Below are positions 23,674 through 34,890 of a stretch of DNA of 64,000 bases, in pieces. Within the stretch, counting starts at the first letter, position 1. Each line of letters opens with the position of its first letter. The notes beneath the pieces were generated by a model. The model did not search any database, was not told the origin of the DNA, and saw nothing but the letters and a program-made list of their open reading frames with translations. The DNA comes from Cucumis sativus (Eukaryota; Streptophyta; Magnoliopsida; Cucurbitales; Cucurbitaceae). Where the stretch lies: contig NC_026657.2 of assembly GCF_000004075.3 (NCBI RefSeq), positions 9,176,001-9,240,000 of the forward strand, in the 5' to 3' direction. The translations under genes and the position numbers were made by a program.

Positions 23674-26138
23674 ATGGGGTTATCCCTTCTACGAGCCATG
23701 ACCTCCGCCTCCGTATCCACCTCCGCCGCTCGCCTCTCTATCCTTCCCAGACGCCTCTTCTCCTCCTCGTCTACTCTTACACATCCTACTTCGCCTTCTT
23801 CTTTCACTCTCCGCCGTCGATCTCTCCCTCTGCTTTCCCATGCCGTTCGATCTATCCCTTCCACCTCCAGGTTCGACTCGTTGCGTTGCTTTTCCTCTAG
23901 GCCTGGTAACTCCTCTTACTCTCCCCTTAACTCTAATTCCAACTTCAATGAACGTCCTCCCACTGAGATGGCGCCTCTTTTCCCTGGATGTGACTACGAG
24001 CACTGGCTCATTGTCATGGACAAACCTGGTGGTGAGGGTGCCACCAAGCAGCAGATGATTGATTGCTATATTCAGACTCTTGCTAAAATTGTTGGCAGGT
24101 ACTGTTTTTTTTTTATTATTATGTGATGATTTTATTCTTCCTGACTTTTTTGCGCGTGGGTTCTGATTTGATTTTGTCCCTTTTTGTGTTTTGAGCAGTG
24201 AAGAGGAAGCAAAGAAGAGGATTTATAATGTTTCTTGCGAGAGGTATTTTGGATTTGGCTGTGAGTTGGATGAAGAGACCTCCAACAAGCTCGAAGGTCT
24301 GTGTGATGTTTTGAGGTCAAGTGTAGACAGTTTTCTAAGGCATTGATAAGTATTTGATGTTTTTTGTTTCAATCTTTCTGAACAGGTTTGCCAGGTGTTC
24401 TGTTTGTTCTTCCTGATTCTTATGTCGACCCAGAGTATAAAGACTATGGGGGTAAAAATCTTACTAAAATTTTTCATTGTGGAGATGAAACATAATTCCA
24501 TTCCGGCCTATACTACACTAACATTCATTTGAACATACTATGTTATATTATATTGGCCTGTTTACGCATTGTTGTAACCGTAAAGTCCATCTTGGCAAAA
24601 CTATTTCAGTCTCTTAGACTATGTTTAGTTTTGAATGCTAATGGACTGACAATAAATGTCACTCTTGACTGTCCTGCACTTTATATTTTTTCTGGAGACG
24701 CAGGTCAGTAGAGTTGAAACATTATTTATGTTTAGCACTGCATTGAGATGTGTGTTCTAACTATAATAGTCCTTCTCCTTATTATTGTGTTCATATTTTG
24801 TATATATTATCTTGACATGTTAAAAGGTGCAAGAAGCATGAACTGTGGATGCAAACAGGACAAGCTAGGATAAAATCCATCTTAGCATAGGCAAATCTTT
24901 CATTTAGGCAGTATTTAGTTTTGAATGCTAAAGGACTCGCATCAACTGCACTGTAGACTGTTGTGAGTCTTACTTGTATTGTGGGGATTCAGGTCAATAG
25001 AGACATACATTGATTATGTGGATATTAATGAAAGGGTTACAGTCCATCTTGGCAAATCTAAATTAGTCCTATGGACAATGTTTAGCTTTGAATGCTAATG
25101 GACTTACAACAAATGTCTCTCTAGACTGTTCTGTGCTCTTTAATTCTTTGTGGAGATGCAGATCAGTAGAGATGAAACATTAATGTCCGAGTACAATGTC
25201 TTTGAAGAATATATAATAATTTACTGTGACAGTATGGAAAAGTTTTTGAAGATAAGTGATTGATTGTTGAACGTGTACAGTCCATCTTGGCAAAGCTAAA
25301 CTAGTCTTTGACAATGTTTAGTTTTGAATGCTAATGGACTTACATCAAATGTCTCTCTTGACTGTTCTGTGCTCTTTTTACTTTGTAGAGATGCAGATCA
25401 GTAGAGATGAAACATTAAAGATCGTTTAAGTCTATATTCACAGTGTTTAGTTTTTATCTAAATTATGCCAAATACAGTTGTTTTCTTGCATGGCATATTC
25501 GTTAGTAGTTGAAGATGAAGCTTGTGGTTGAAAGTATGAACGAGAATGAGATCTTTTTCTCCAACTGGTTATTTAATTAATGTATATAGTCCATCTTGGC
25601 AAACCTAAATCAGTCTTCAAGACAATGTTTAGTTTTGAATGCTAATGGACTTACAGCAAATGTCTCTCTTAAACTGTTCTGTGCTCTTTATACATTGTAG
25701 AGATGCAGATCAGTAGAGAAGAAACATCCAATCTTTCTAATAATGTTTTAAAGTTTTATGATTGCAGTGATTACTTTTCAACGCTGATGAATTGTAACAA
25801 ATAGCTTTCTAGTACATCTTATATATTTGGTGGAGTTGGGAATATCTTTTTCACCTAATACCATGATTTCGTTCATAGAAACCATCTCAACTCATGGACC
25901 CTAATTTTGATTGCTCATATTTCCCTTTGTTAGTAGTTCATATATGATAAGTGTCCTAATGATTATGCTAACCCCATTGATTATGCTGGGTGCAGCTGAG
26001 TTGTTGGTGAATGGAGAGATTGTTCAAAGGTCACCGGAGAGACAGAGAAGGGTGCAGCCACAGCCTCAGAGAGCTAATGATAGACCAAAATATACAGACA
26101 GGACCCGCTATGTGCGACGCAGAGAGAATATGTCTTGA
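23674..26138 (+). CDS. MORF: Mitochondrial-type MORF/RIP RNA-editing factor
   Basis: Multiple organellar RNA editing factor (DAG-like/RIP family). These proteins bind PPR proteins and are needed for C-to-U editing of organelle transcripts. Exons are 23674-24098, 24199-24296, 24386-24451 and 25996-26138, giving 243 codons plus TGA. Residues 1 to about 75 are rich in Arg and Ser with almost no acids ([19 protein letters not shown]), as in a mitochondrial presequence; dual targeting cannot be excluded. The MORF box spans about residues 99-215, with [58 protein letters not shown] and [10 protein letters not shown]. The tail ([17 protein letters not shown]) is basic. The length suits the short members (MORF3, 5 and 6 type), but the exact orthologue is not settled. 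Intron 3 (24452-25995) is 1.5 kb and hosts an array of H/ACA snoRNA-like units. Confidence 0.93.
24584..24724 (+). ncRNA. H/ACA snoRNA-like unit 1 (MORF intron 3)
   Basis: This 141-nt unit has hairpin 1 closed by AGTCCAT/ATGGACT. Its pocket is CTTGG on the left and AATGCT on the right, the upper stem is CAAAACTA/TAGTTTTG, and the apical stem is AGTCT/AGACT. The hinge is ACAATA (ANANNA). Hairpin 2 contains CCTGC/GCAGG. The unit ends in ACA plus 3 nt. The pocket matches 18S rRNA AGCAUU-U-G-CCAAG. Pseudouridylation of that U is inferred. Confidence 0.75.
24874..25012 (+). ncRNA. Degenerate H/ACA unit 2 (MORF intron 3)
   Basis: Recognisable by ATCCATCTTAGC, TTTAGTTTTGAATGCTAA and GTCAATAGAGACATACATT. 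The lower stem has two mismatches, and the left guide is changed to CTTAGCATAGG, so the pocket no longer fits the 18S site. Probably a decayed copy. Confidence 0.55.
25041..25182 (+). ncRNA. H/ACA snoRNA-like unit 3 (MORF intron 3)
   Basis: This 142-nt unit has lower stem AGTCCAT/ATGGACT, pocket CTTGG and AATGC, upper stem CAAA-T-CTAAA against TTTAG-C-TTTG, and apical stem GTCC/GGAC. Box H is ACAACA. Hairpin 2 ends before GAAACATTA, which supplies ACA plus 3 nt. The same 18S pocket as unit 1 is retained. Confidence 0.78.
25279..25417 (+). ncRNA. H/ACA snoRNA-like unit 4 (MORF intron 3)
   Basis: The cleanest copy. The lower stem is 25279-25285 with 25334-25340, and the left guide CTTGG is 25286-25290. 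The upper stem of 11 bp (one G-U) pairs 25291-25301 with 25316-25326. The right guide AATGC is 25327-25331 and box H ACATCA is 25342-25347. Counting from the end of the upper stem, 15 nt precede box H, within the 14-16 nt rule for H/ACA guides. Hairpin 2 pairs TCTGTG with TGCAGA and CTCT with AGAG. ACA is at 25412-25414. Confidence 0.8.
25588..25729 (+). ncRNA. H/ACA snoRNA-like unit 5 (MORF intron 3)
   Basis: This 142-nt unit has lower stem AGTCCAT/ATGGACT, pocket CTTGG and AATGC, upper stem CAAA-C-CTAAA with TTTAG-T-TTTG (one mismatch), and apical stem GTCT/AGAC. Box H is ACAGCA. It ends GAAACATCC, so the ACA box has 3 nt after it. Confidence 0.78.
25755..25850 (+). ncRNA. Eroded sixth copy of the H/ACA unit
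   Basis: The stretch around TTTTCAACGCTGATGAATTGTA aligns with TTTTGAATGCTAATGGACTTACA of the good copies. It is followed by ACAAATAGC, TTTCTAG and TTTGGTGGAG in the matching order. The stems are lost, so it is read as a relic. Confidence 0.4.
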
Positions 26139-27376
26139 TGCACTTGAGACATTGAGGAAATGTGCACATATGACTTAAGGGAAAGGGAATGTCGAATATC
26201 TGGGAAGGCGAAAAGGACAACTTAATACAATTAAAAACATTAAACTGAAAGTTAAAGTAATTTGGTACGTGAAAGAGTGGTGTTCAGTAGATGTTAACTT
26301 TTGTGTTAATGAACTGCATAAATGTGTATGTGGGCTTGTCGCAGTCTACCTAGTTAATGTTCATCGACTTTGGTGTAGTTGTAAAACCGTGCACATCTAA
26401 ATTTGATAAGAACCAATCTTGTTATTCTTTGGCACTGTATGTTTTTCTGTAGTGGGCTTTTGATCCTTTAGGGGAAGGTTAGACATAGCCTAATTCAAAG
26501 GCTTTGTACTTCCAGTTTTATTTTTGGTCAAGCTACAATCTAACCTTCATGAAAATTTAATAACGAAATTGTCTTTTATCTTTAGTTTTGAAATTGTCTT
26601 TTATTTTAAATCTATTCCCAAGACTATCTTTTTAAGTTACTGCCCCCAAATTTCAATAGTTTTTTTTCTATTTCATATGAAAGATTTGAACCTTTTTTCA
26701 TTATGTGAGAATAGTATATCTGCCCATGAATTTGACAACCCAAGTAATTCACATTATAGAAACTAAAATAGTTGGATTGGGTTAATCTTGTTCAATGTCT
26801 AATGCCATTTATCATAAAATATTGCATAAACCTAAAATTAAAAGAAATTTGGATACTTTTAAAAAATGGCATAAAGTAACATAAAAAAGACTTAACACTT
26901 ATTTGATGAATATAAACCTAAAATTAAATTTCATGTTAGTTATTTAAGAGCATAATTTGACCTAAAAAGATAAGATAATATTAGTATAGCTAAAATCACT
27001 TGCTTCCAGATTCTAATTTTCTTTTTTCTAAGAAAAATATAGAAATCAAAAGTAAGCATAAAATATTGTAATGGAAAATTATCAAAATTAAAAAATTTGA
27101 GAAAATATTTACGATAAAAAAATTTCAAATCCAAAATTTTGGTCGTAAATATTTTGTTTTATTTTCTTATTTTAAAAAATGCTCCTTAATTAATCCTTTT
27201 TCATTCTATTGAAAATAAATAAATAATAAAATAGGTGGGCTTTTGTGGGCTTTTACTCAGCCCAAACACTATTATCCAGCTCAAGCCCAACAGCAAAAGA
27301 AGCTTATCCCCTTCTCCTCACAAAAACTCAACCAAACGCTCTTCCCATTTTACAAAGATAAACTCAATCGGTAACA
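26139..27376. other. MORF 3' region and RPL28 promoter
   Basis: No coding exon was recognised. The left few hundred bases should be the MORF 3' UTR. The middle is AT-rich. The right end carries site II elements listed separately. Confidence 0.6.
27236..27289 (+). promoter_or_regulatory. Site II cluster before RPL28
   Basis: TGGGC at 27236-27240 and 27246-27250, with GCCCA at 27260-27264 and 27285-27289, lie 90-140 bp before the ATG. This density is typical for plant ribosomal protein genes. Confidence 0.65.
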
Positions 27377-28062
27377 ATGGCAGCTTCTGTTGTCTTTGGC
27401 TTCACGCCGGCGGCCACTTGTTCCGGTGTAATGACAACCTCCTCAACCAAACTTCACTTCAGAACTAAACCCAATTCCGATCTAGGGTTCCTCACTTCTC
27501 AATTGAGCGGCATCAGAATCTCCTCCAACCACTCACTCATCTCCCCCGCTTCCATTTCTACTGCTCCTCTCAGGCCTTCCCTTCAACCTGTTGCTCGTAA
27601 TATCTCCCTCTCTTGTCTCTCGTTTATTGTTTTGCTATATTTCATTTGTTTAACTTCAAGCTCTTTTTGGGCTCTATTTGAATTAATTGTATGGCTATGG
27701 CTGAAGCATTTTCTATTTCAATTAGGTTTCCTAATTCACCCATTATTTTCTGATTCCATTTTGGGCTATTTATAATTTCTGAATTGGGAACCTTCTCAAA
27801 CCTTGTGGATTCATTATTTGTTGTTTCAGGTAGAATTTGTCCATTTACTGGAAAGAAAGCAAATAAGAAGAACTTAGTTTCTTTCTCCAACCACAAGACC
27901 AAGAAATTGCAGTTTGTGAATCTTCAATACAAGAAGGTTTGGTGGGAAGCTGGTAAGCGTTTTGTGAAATTACGTTTGTCAACTAAGGCTTTGAAGACTA
28001 TTGAGAAGAATGGACTTGATGCTGTGGCTAAGAAGGCTGGAATTGATCTTCGTAAAGAATGA
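27377..28062 (+). CDS. RPL28: Plastid 50S ribosomal protein L28 (bL28c)
   Basis: Component of the chloroplast large ribosomal subunit, encoded in the nucleus and imported. Exons are 27377-27596 and 27830-28062, giving 150 codons plus TGA. Residues 1 to about 73 form a Ser/Thr-rich, acid-poor transit peptide ([17 protein letters not shown]). The bL28 domain follows from about residue 74, with [34 protein letters not shown] and [19 protein letters not shown], and it is strongly basic. The splice junction restores Arg-Arg before ICPFTGKK, as expected for the family. The length is a little above the roughly 143 residues I recall for Arabidopsis. Its neighbours CYN and MORF share the same strand and promoter element class. 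Confidence 0.96.
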
Positions 28063-29246
28063 TATGGTAATTCATGACACTCAATCTTAACTCATTTAGA
28101 ATTTGAGGAAGATTTGTTTGTATTCCTGCTGTTTTTGCCTCTTCTTGTTGTTAGTCATCTGTTTATTTTTCATGGTCACAGTATTCTTGTATCTTTGCTT
28201 TCCTTCCTCCATTTGTCAATGAAGCTGAAAAATCCATCCTCTTTCCCTTCTGGGTTTTCTGAATGTTACATTTTCTTAGAAGTTCAGCTAAAATGATCTT
28301 ACAATTTTCATAGAAAGCTATGAGAAGCCAAGAATTTTAAACTTATTTAAGAAGATACAAAAAATTGTTGGTTCCTCATCGCTTTCTCGAATCATCTCTA
28401 TGGCTGAAGAAAGGGATTAGGCAAATTGCTGCACTTTATATTGATGTGTGATAATCTAAGAATTGAGAGTTCTTCAAGCAAACAGTTTTATCATTTCTAA
28501 TTAGGATTTTTTTTTTCTTTCTATTTTTGAAGAAGTCCTCCTTCTAAATGGTTAAATAAATATTTTCTTAAAAAAAGAAAATTCATTCCAAACATGCTTA
28601 ATAATTGCTTAAGAAAACGAGTTGGAGTTGGATCCAACATTTATTATGTGTATTTTAATGAAATTGAGAGTAATTACGTAAACTAGAGATTAGTAAATGA
28701 AAAATATTTAGTATGTTAGATGAGCATAGTATAGTTTAATAGTAATTAGTATGTAGTTCCGTAGTCTCGTTCTTCAAAATAATTGAGCACTACTCCATAT
28801 TTTGATTATCTTATGTCAAAATGAGTAGGTGTTTTAGGATGGTTAGTTCAAAACTTCACTCAATTTGTTCTACTGATTTTCTTTTTACAAAATTATAATT
28901 ATCATAAGAAAAATACTAATGTTCGAATCCACAATTGAATTGAGCTTCTCCTATTTACATTGTCAACTTAGGGTATAATATTTCACAAATTCGTGTTACA
29001 GATCAAACTACTAAGTTTTAATGTTTATATTTCTATAAAAGAAAGGGGAGAGAAACACAACAGAAGGTCAGCTACAAAAATTTGTTAATATATTTTTGCT
29101 CTTATATTTACACACTATTTTGTGAAAACCATCTAATTAATGTCCCTAATCCTGAAAAAAAATGCGGCAATCAAGATGTTGAGTAAAAACTTAGAATTAG
29201 GATCGCAAATTCCCAATTATCTATATGTTGTAAAGAAAGCAAGTGT
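28063..29246. other. Tail-to-tail spacer RPL28 / NPGR1-like
   Basis: Both flanking genes end here. No additional coding or RNA gene was recognised. A lone GTTCGAATCC at about 28922 resembles a tRNA B box, but it has no A box or cloverleaf. Confidence 0.6.
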
Positions 29247-32200
29247 TCATCTTCTGAAAGGTTCAACTGGTGCCGACTCTTCAAGTAGAGTTGCAGCTTC
29301 AAAGCATTCAGCAACCTCCAATGCCGATGCTCCAGCGTCAGCTTTATATAGCATCCCAAGACTGTACCATGCAGATGGATTTGCTCGATCTAGTCGAAGG
29401 GCATCGGTTAGCAAGCTTCTTACCACAGGAAATGACTGACTACCACCTAGCTGTTGGAGAAGACGGGCAGTGGATATCAAGCTGGGAACATGGCCAGGAT
29501 CAATGTCCAATGCTTTGTTGTATGCTTGCAAAGCATCTCGTGGAAGACCCTTCGACTCGTAGAGTAAACCTAGCAGATTCATCATTGAATATAGATATCA
29601 CAGGCTCGATTACATTCTTTATTAACACACTTCAACGGGGCAATTTGAACCAAAACTAAATTGATTACCCGTAATGAATCAAAAAAGGAGAACCAACTCT
29701 ATGATGTATCAATTTAATTCTTGGTAAATTTCTACGCATCATGGAGAACGTGAATGGAGCAACTGATCTAAAAGTTAACAAATTGTGTGCACGCCAGAAA
29801 GTGAACGGAAATAATGTTTTACCTGTGGAATGCCACTTGGAAGCAGAATACGGATCGATTGCTTGCAATTTTGACAGACAGATCTCAGCATCCCGCCACT
29901 GAGACAAGCCTGTGTAAATATTGGCTAAGTCATGCCATGTATCTACTTCTAAACTTCTATCGTATTTTCTTACATCCTGCATGAAGGTGAAACAAAAGGA
30001 ATAAATGAACTAATTACTAACTCAGCTTGATGGTCATAGTTTCTGAAGCATGGATATGGATACAATTTTGTATGGATAAGGGATATGATACATAGATATG
30101 AAAGAAACATGGTGACAGCTTCGTTTTTTACAAATCTATGATAAAGATACGTTTGTTGAAATGAGTTTTTAAAGTATACATCATTCTTATACAATCTAAA
30201 AATTCAAACTCACTAAGTTCATGGATATACATATATGCTTAAAAAAGAGATTTATGTATTCTAAGCTTAAAATTTACAAATTTTGTCCTCATAAATGTTA
30301 ACATTAATACGATTTTGTACAACTAATATCTAACTCATATTAATTGTACTACCAAGTGCTCAATTTGTGGCCAACAAATGTCCGAGTGTCTAACAAGTGA
30401 TTTGTCAACCTAACCAACTAAATTATGGTATAGTTATTAATTCACAAGAACTACAGTGAGATGTTTCTAGACTCTAGATAGAAATCACTAGACTGTGATA
30501 TCTCATTCAAATATTTCACTTAATAAGATCAGAAGAAAAGGGTCCTAAAAGCCATTACCTTTGGAAGCATCTTTCCACTACTTTTGTTCTGGACTTGAAT
30601 TATAGCAAGAAGATGACTATATGTTTCTATACCGTTTTTTAACTGGCCTTGTGCAATCTGGAGCTTAGCTTTAGTTCGTAAGAGCTCGCCCTGTTCCCAC
30701 TTCCCTGTCTGCTCAAGAGCAGCATTGAGAACAGTCTCCGCATCCACAAACCATTTTTGGGCAGACAAGATTCTCGCCAACAATACATAAGATTTCAGGC
30801 TAGAGCCTGCCTCGAGTTTCACTAGTTGTTTTGCATAATATAGCGCAAAATCCAGCTTCCTCTGTTCGGCATATTCGATACAAAGATGATATACAATGAA
30901 TGGATCTCTTTGTCTCATCAGTTGCTCAGCAGTTTGTAGTGCCTTGAGTGCTTCAGATTGCTTCAAAGTTTTCTGAGAATCTGAAGCAACTAACTTGGAC
31001 ATAGCTGACAATAACACACCAAGTAAGCAATTAGCAACAGAAGCCAATTGGATGCATTTTCCATGCAGCTGTGAAAGAACTCTCATTGTGTAGGCCACTC
31101 CCTCATCAAGACAAACCAAATTTTCTCCACAGAGCTTAGAAGCCAGCAACAGTTCCAACATGCAGTCCACATTCTCTATGTTACTCAAGAAGTTCTTCAA
31201 AAGATTCAATGCAACTAAGCTTTTACCTTCCCCATAGTAACAAAGTGCTAGGATACAGTACTTTTCTTTTCTTCCTATAATTCCAGGAGGCAATTGTTCA
31301 ACCTCACTAGCTAGAGCTCCAAATTCCCCTGATACAGAAAGTGCAAAGGAGAGATGTTCTATTATTGATGGATCCCATACAATCAATCCAAGTGTATATT
31401 TTCTCATCAGATCCATTAACAAAAGAATGGCCTCTTCCATATTATTTCTTGGCACGAACGAGCTATCCATCTGTGAACGAAGATTTGGAGGACTTGCATC
31501 ACAACCACTATAGAGAAGGAATATTGCGAACTCTTTTTCTATTCTTGCTCTGGCTTCCATTTCTAGATTCCATTGATAGAGAAGCGCACGCCTATACGAC
31601 AAGATAGATTCTTGTGGAGAACCAGCAGATTTCCACAATTCTGGAAGTAAATCAACAGCCTTCGTTAGTGTCTCTTGCAATTTACAGTCATTAGCAAAGT
31701 TTTCAGGTAAGCCTTCTGGGAATGAAGATTCAACAGTGTCTAAAATTAGCTTGCACGATTTTGCGGCCTCTGCAGATCATAGACAAAAAGGAAAGATTAT
31801 GAATACAGGTTGGGGAAGAAAGGGTGTTTTGAAAACGTTAAATCAGAAGGGGAGAAGAGAAAAGAGAAAATACCGACATATCTTCCTAAACCGTGCAATG
31901 ATTTTGCTTTCAGAAAAATAGCTTCAAGAAGTAAACTAATGGCATGCATGGACATAGTAGGCACAACATTGCTTTGTGATTGGCGCCTATTTTGTTCATA
32001 TCTGGTTGAAAAGGAAGCTTTTATCCTGGAAATTACAGCAGCGATATCTATTCCTTCAAACACATGAAGAGCAGCTTCTATGTTACCCTTTTGATACTCC
32101 AGCCTTCCAAGTAAAGCACGAGCTTCCTAGAAAATTAAAAGGTGCTGTGGCTCCTCAGTTTCGTCAATACCATAAATCACATTTCAAATATCACCCTCTA

Positions 32201-32774
32201 CAATTTGTTTAGTATTTTCAAGCACTTCAAAATTCATTTCAAACAAATCGTGAACATATCACTAATTTCGAAAACTTCTCCGGATTAACTTTTAGTTGAG
32301 TTAATATCTCAATCTTCAAAAACGTGAATACGTAGACATAAATCTTCCAAATGAAGACATATTAATTCATCAACACATCTGCCTCGTGAAAGGACCTTTT
32401 CCTGGTGATACCCTCAACACGAAATAACACAATGGGCTAATCCTATACCAAGAACACAAGTGAGTTTCTTGCCACTTTACTTAAAAAAGTAATTCCATAA
32501 TTGAAGATAGACAAACCTCATAATTCAAATAGCCACTCTCACGAAGAGATGATTCAGCTTCTTCAATGTTCCCATTATCAACCTTTTGTTCCACCTCGCC
32601 ACCTGTTCGGGATGAAAAACCACTCGCTGAATAGTCTCGAGTTGCCAAAGAATCTGATGAATGAGCCATTTCATCCACTCTTAACTGATCCCCTGAACGA
32701 ATACAATTTATCATCTTCCTGAATTTACTCTTGAGCAAAAAAATTCGTTCGTCAATCCAGTCTTTTGCTCTCAT
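29247..32774 (-). CDS. NPGR1-like: NPG1-related TPR calmodulin-binding protein (NPGR1-like)
   Basis: Member of the plant NO POLLEN GERMINATION family. These are TPR proteins that bind calmodulin and, in Arabidopsis, act with phosphatidylinositol 4-kinase at the plasma membrane. Exons, in order of transcription, are 32774-32517, 32126-31874, 31769-30559, 29976-29823 and 29569-29247, giving 732 codons plus stop with consistent phases. Visible parts are the family start segment SGDQLRVDEMAHSSDSLATR, then NYEEARALLGRLEYQKGN, MSMHAISLLLEAIFLKAKSL, and repeated TPR-like helices. The last exon carries YESKGLPRDALQAYNKAL, HVPSLISTARLL, LRLDRANPSAWYSLG and the family ending EESAPVEPFR. The MSMHAISLLLEAI segment made me favour NPGR1 over NPGR2; this is from memory. 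The first ATG of the open frame was taken, and a later Met (MINCIRSGDQ) is the alternative. Further non-coding 5' exons probably exist up to about 34.1 kb. Confidence 0.9.
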
Positions 32775-34859
32775 GCTGACTCATTCCACCTGAAGAACTG
32801 CAAAAACAGAAGGAATAAAAGATGGGAAAAAAACAAAAGATTTCCACTTCTGATAAACAAAAAGAAGGCACGCAGCTCGAAATTTGAGCAAATTACAAAA
32901 ATAGGACGCCCAATTCCCAATCAGTAAAACCTTGCACCACAAGAATCAATTTGAAAAAATGAAATGGTTTAGGAGTTGAGAAGAGTCGACTCAATTGTTT
33001 CTCCTAAACTCCTACTAGCATAGCTTATTGGAACCCATCAAATTTAACTACTCCATAAATACCTGTCAAACAACAAATACTGAGAAATGAAGCAAACCCA
33101 TAACATGGAAAGAAGAAGGATATAATGAGAGTTGGGGAGGAGAACCATAAGCAGTGACAAAATGAAATAGAACTCACTATAAGTAGACATCATAATGCAG
33201 GAAAATTCTATGATTACTAAAGGTAAAGAAGATGAAAAAAGTAAGAGAAACACACAGGAGCATCATGAAAGAGAGGTAATGCGATGAGAGCAAACAATCA
33301 ACAAAAGAAAAAAAGGTTAAACCTTTAACTCAAGAAAAGTCATCGAGTGAGCCCACAAAACATCAACTCCACCGTGCATTCGCCAATTCTCTTAAAAGAA
33401 AGAACCCCATCAAACTTATCTTCTTCACCAAGAATCCAAAGTCTCAATGACTAGACTTTCTTTCTGGGGTTTCCTTTTTACACTTTTTAAACTTTGTTTT
33501 CCTTACGATACAGTGCAAATTTGTATTCAAAGTCAAACCAAAGACCTGGATTCCTGACAATACACATTAAATCTCCCATCAACGTGTGAACACGCATGGT
33601 TTTGTTCTTAATTTTATTAAACCAGTTCAAAATCTCACAAATTTATACCAAAAAGTATTAAAATAATAAGCAAGGGCAACTTCCAATGAGAATTAGTATA
33701 CAGAGCAGGGCCCAGTATGAAAACCCATTTCTTACAAGTCAACAATTGCCCAAATACAGAAGATATACGAACAAAAATTAAGAGAAAAAGAGAGAAATTT
33801 AGGGGGATTGAAAGTAAAACTTAGATAAGTTACTTACGAAAGTGGAGGACAAGCTGTTTCCCATTGAAATGATTAAATGAAAGTAGAGAGAGATGAAAGG
33901 GAAGGACATTTGATTCAGACATAGCTACTAAATGCAAAAGCGCTTTAAACAACCCAACTGCTGCCACTGTCATTATTGAATTGAATGCCAATTGAATTCG
34001 ATTGAATTCGGTATTTGCAATGCTTGTTTGTTTGGTTGCTTTCGAACGGCAGCCAAAACTGAGACTCGGACGAGTGGAATCGGACGGAGTAGAGCCAAAA
34101 TTCATATGGATTATTCATCTTCTTTTTTTGGTCCGTCTTTTTTTCTGGTACCTTTTGTCTTTTACTCTGAGTTTTAGCTTTTCTTGTTTCTTTGTCTTCA
34201 ATGGTGATCGTAACGGTGGGAACCAATCCCGATTTGATGCTGCCGCCTCCATTAATTCAAACTTCATTCCAAAAAGCAACCGCTTTCTTTTTCTCAAAAA
34301 GTACTTCTATGGATTAACTTACATTCTTAATTTTAGTTTCCATTTTTATTTTAGCTACAAAACTGAACAACTACATTGCTCAGATAATAACAACCAAAAC
34401 CACTTTCCATCTACTTTTCAATCTATTATGCTCACCTCTAGTTTTTCATTTGATTTTTAAACTTATATCATTTTATCTTTAGATGTGTACTCATGTTCCC
34501 TCTTTGATTTTGTTTGTTAATTAATTTCAATTAGCTAACATGTGGATTTGTATAGATTAGGCTCGTTAACTTTTGGGATGAGATGTCAAACAAATTTAGA
34601 GATTCGTTAGACACAAACTTACAAGAATGTATTAAACACTCTCATGAATCTATTAGACTCAAATAAATTGAAATTCAAAGCCCAACCGATCTGAATTGTT
34701 CAAGATTAGACAATTTCCATATCCTAATCCTCAAGGTTAAGATGAACCCTAACTAGATTTGGGTAAATGAACAAATTAATTAGTTGAAACAATAATTTAA
34801 GAGATAAACAATACACACTTTCTAAAAAGAAAAAAGAAATGCCCGTATAGGATCACTAT
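32775..34859. other. Probable 5' UTR and promoter region of the NPGR1-like gene
   Basis: No second gene was recognised. Purine/pyrimidine-rich stretches up to about 34.1 kb look like a leader with introns, but no boundary can be fixed without transcripts. Confidence 0.4.
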
Positions 34860-34890
34860 TTGCAATTGTACTATTATCCAAATGGGAAAA

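Noticed and set aside
25996-26138. Intron 3 repeats of MORF as alternative exons
   Set aside because: The repeated blocks contain in-frame stops and differ by structure-keeping changes, not codon-keeping ones.
28915-28940. GTTCGAATCC resembling a tRNA B box
   Set aside because: No A box at the right distance and no cloverleaf arms could be drawn.
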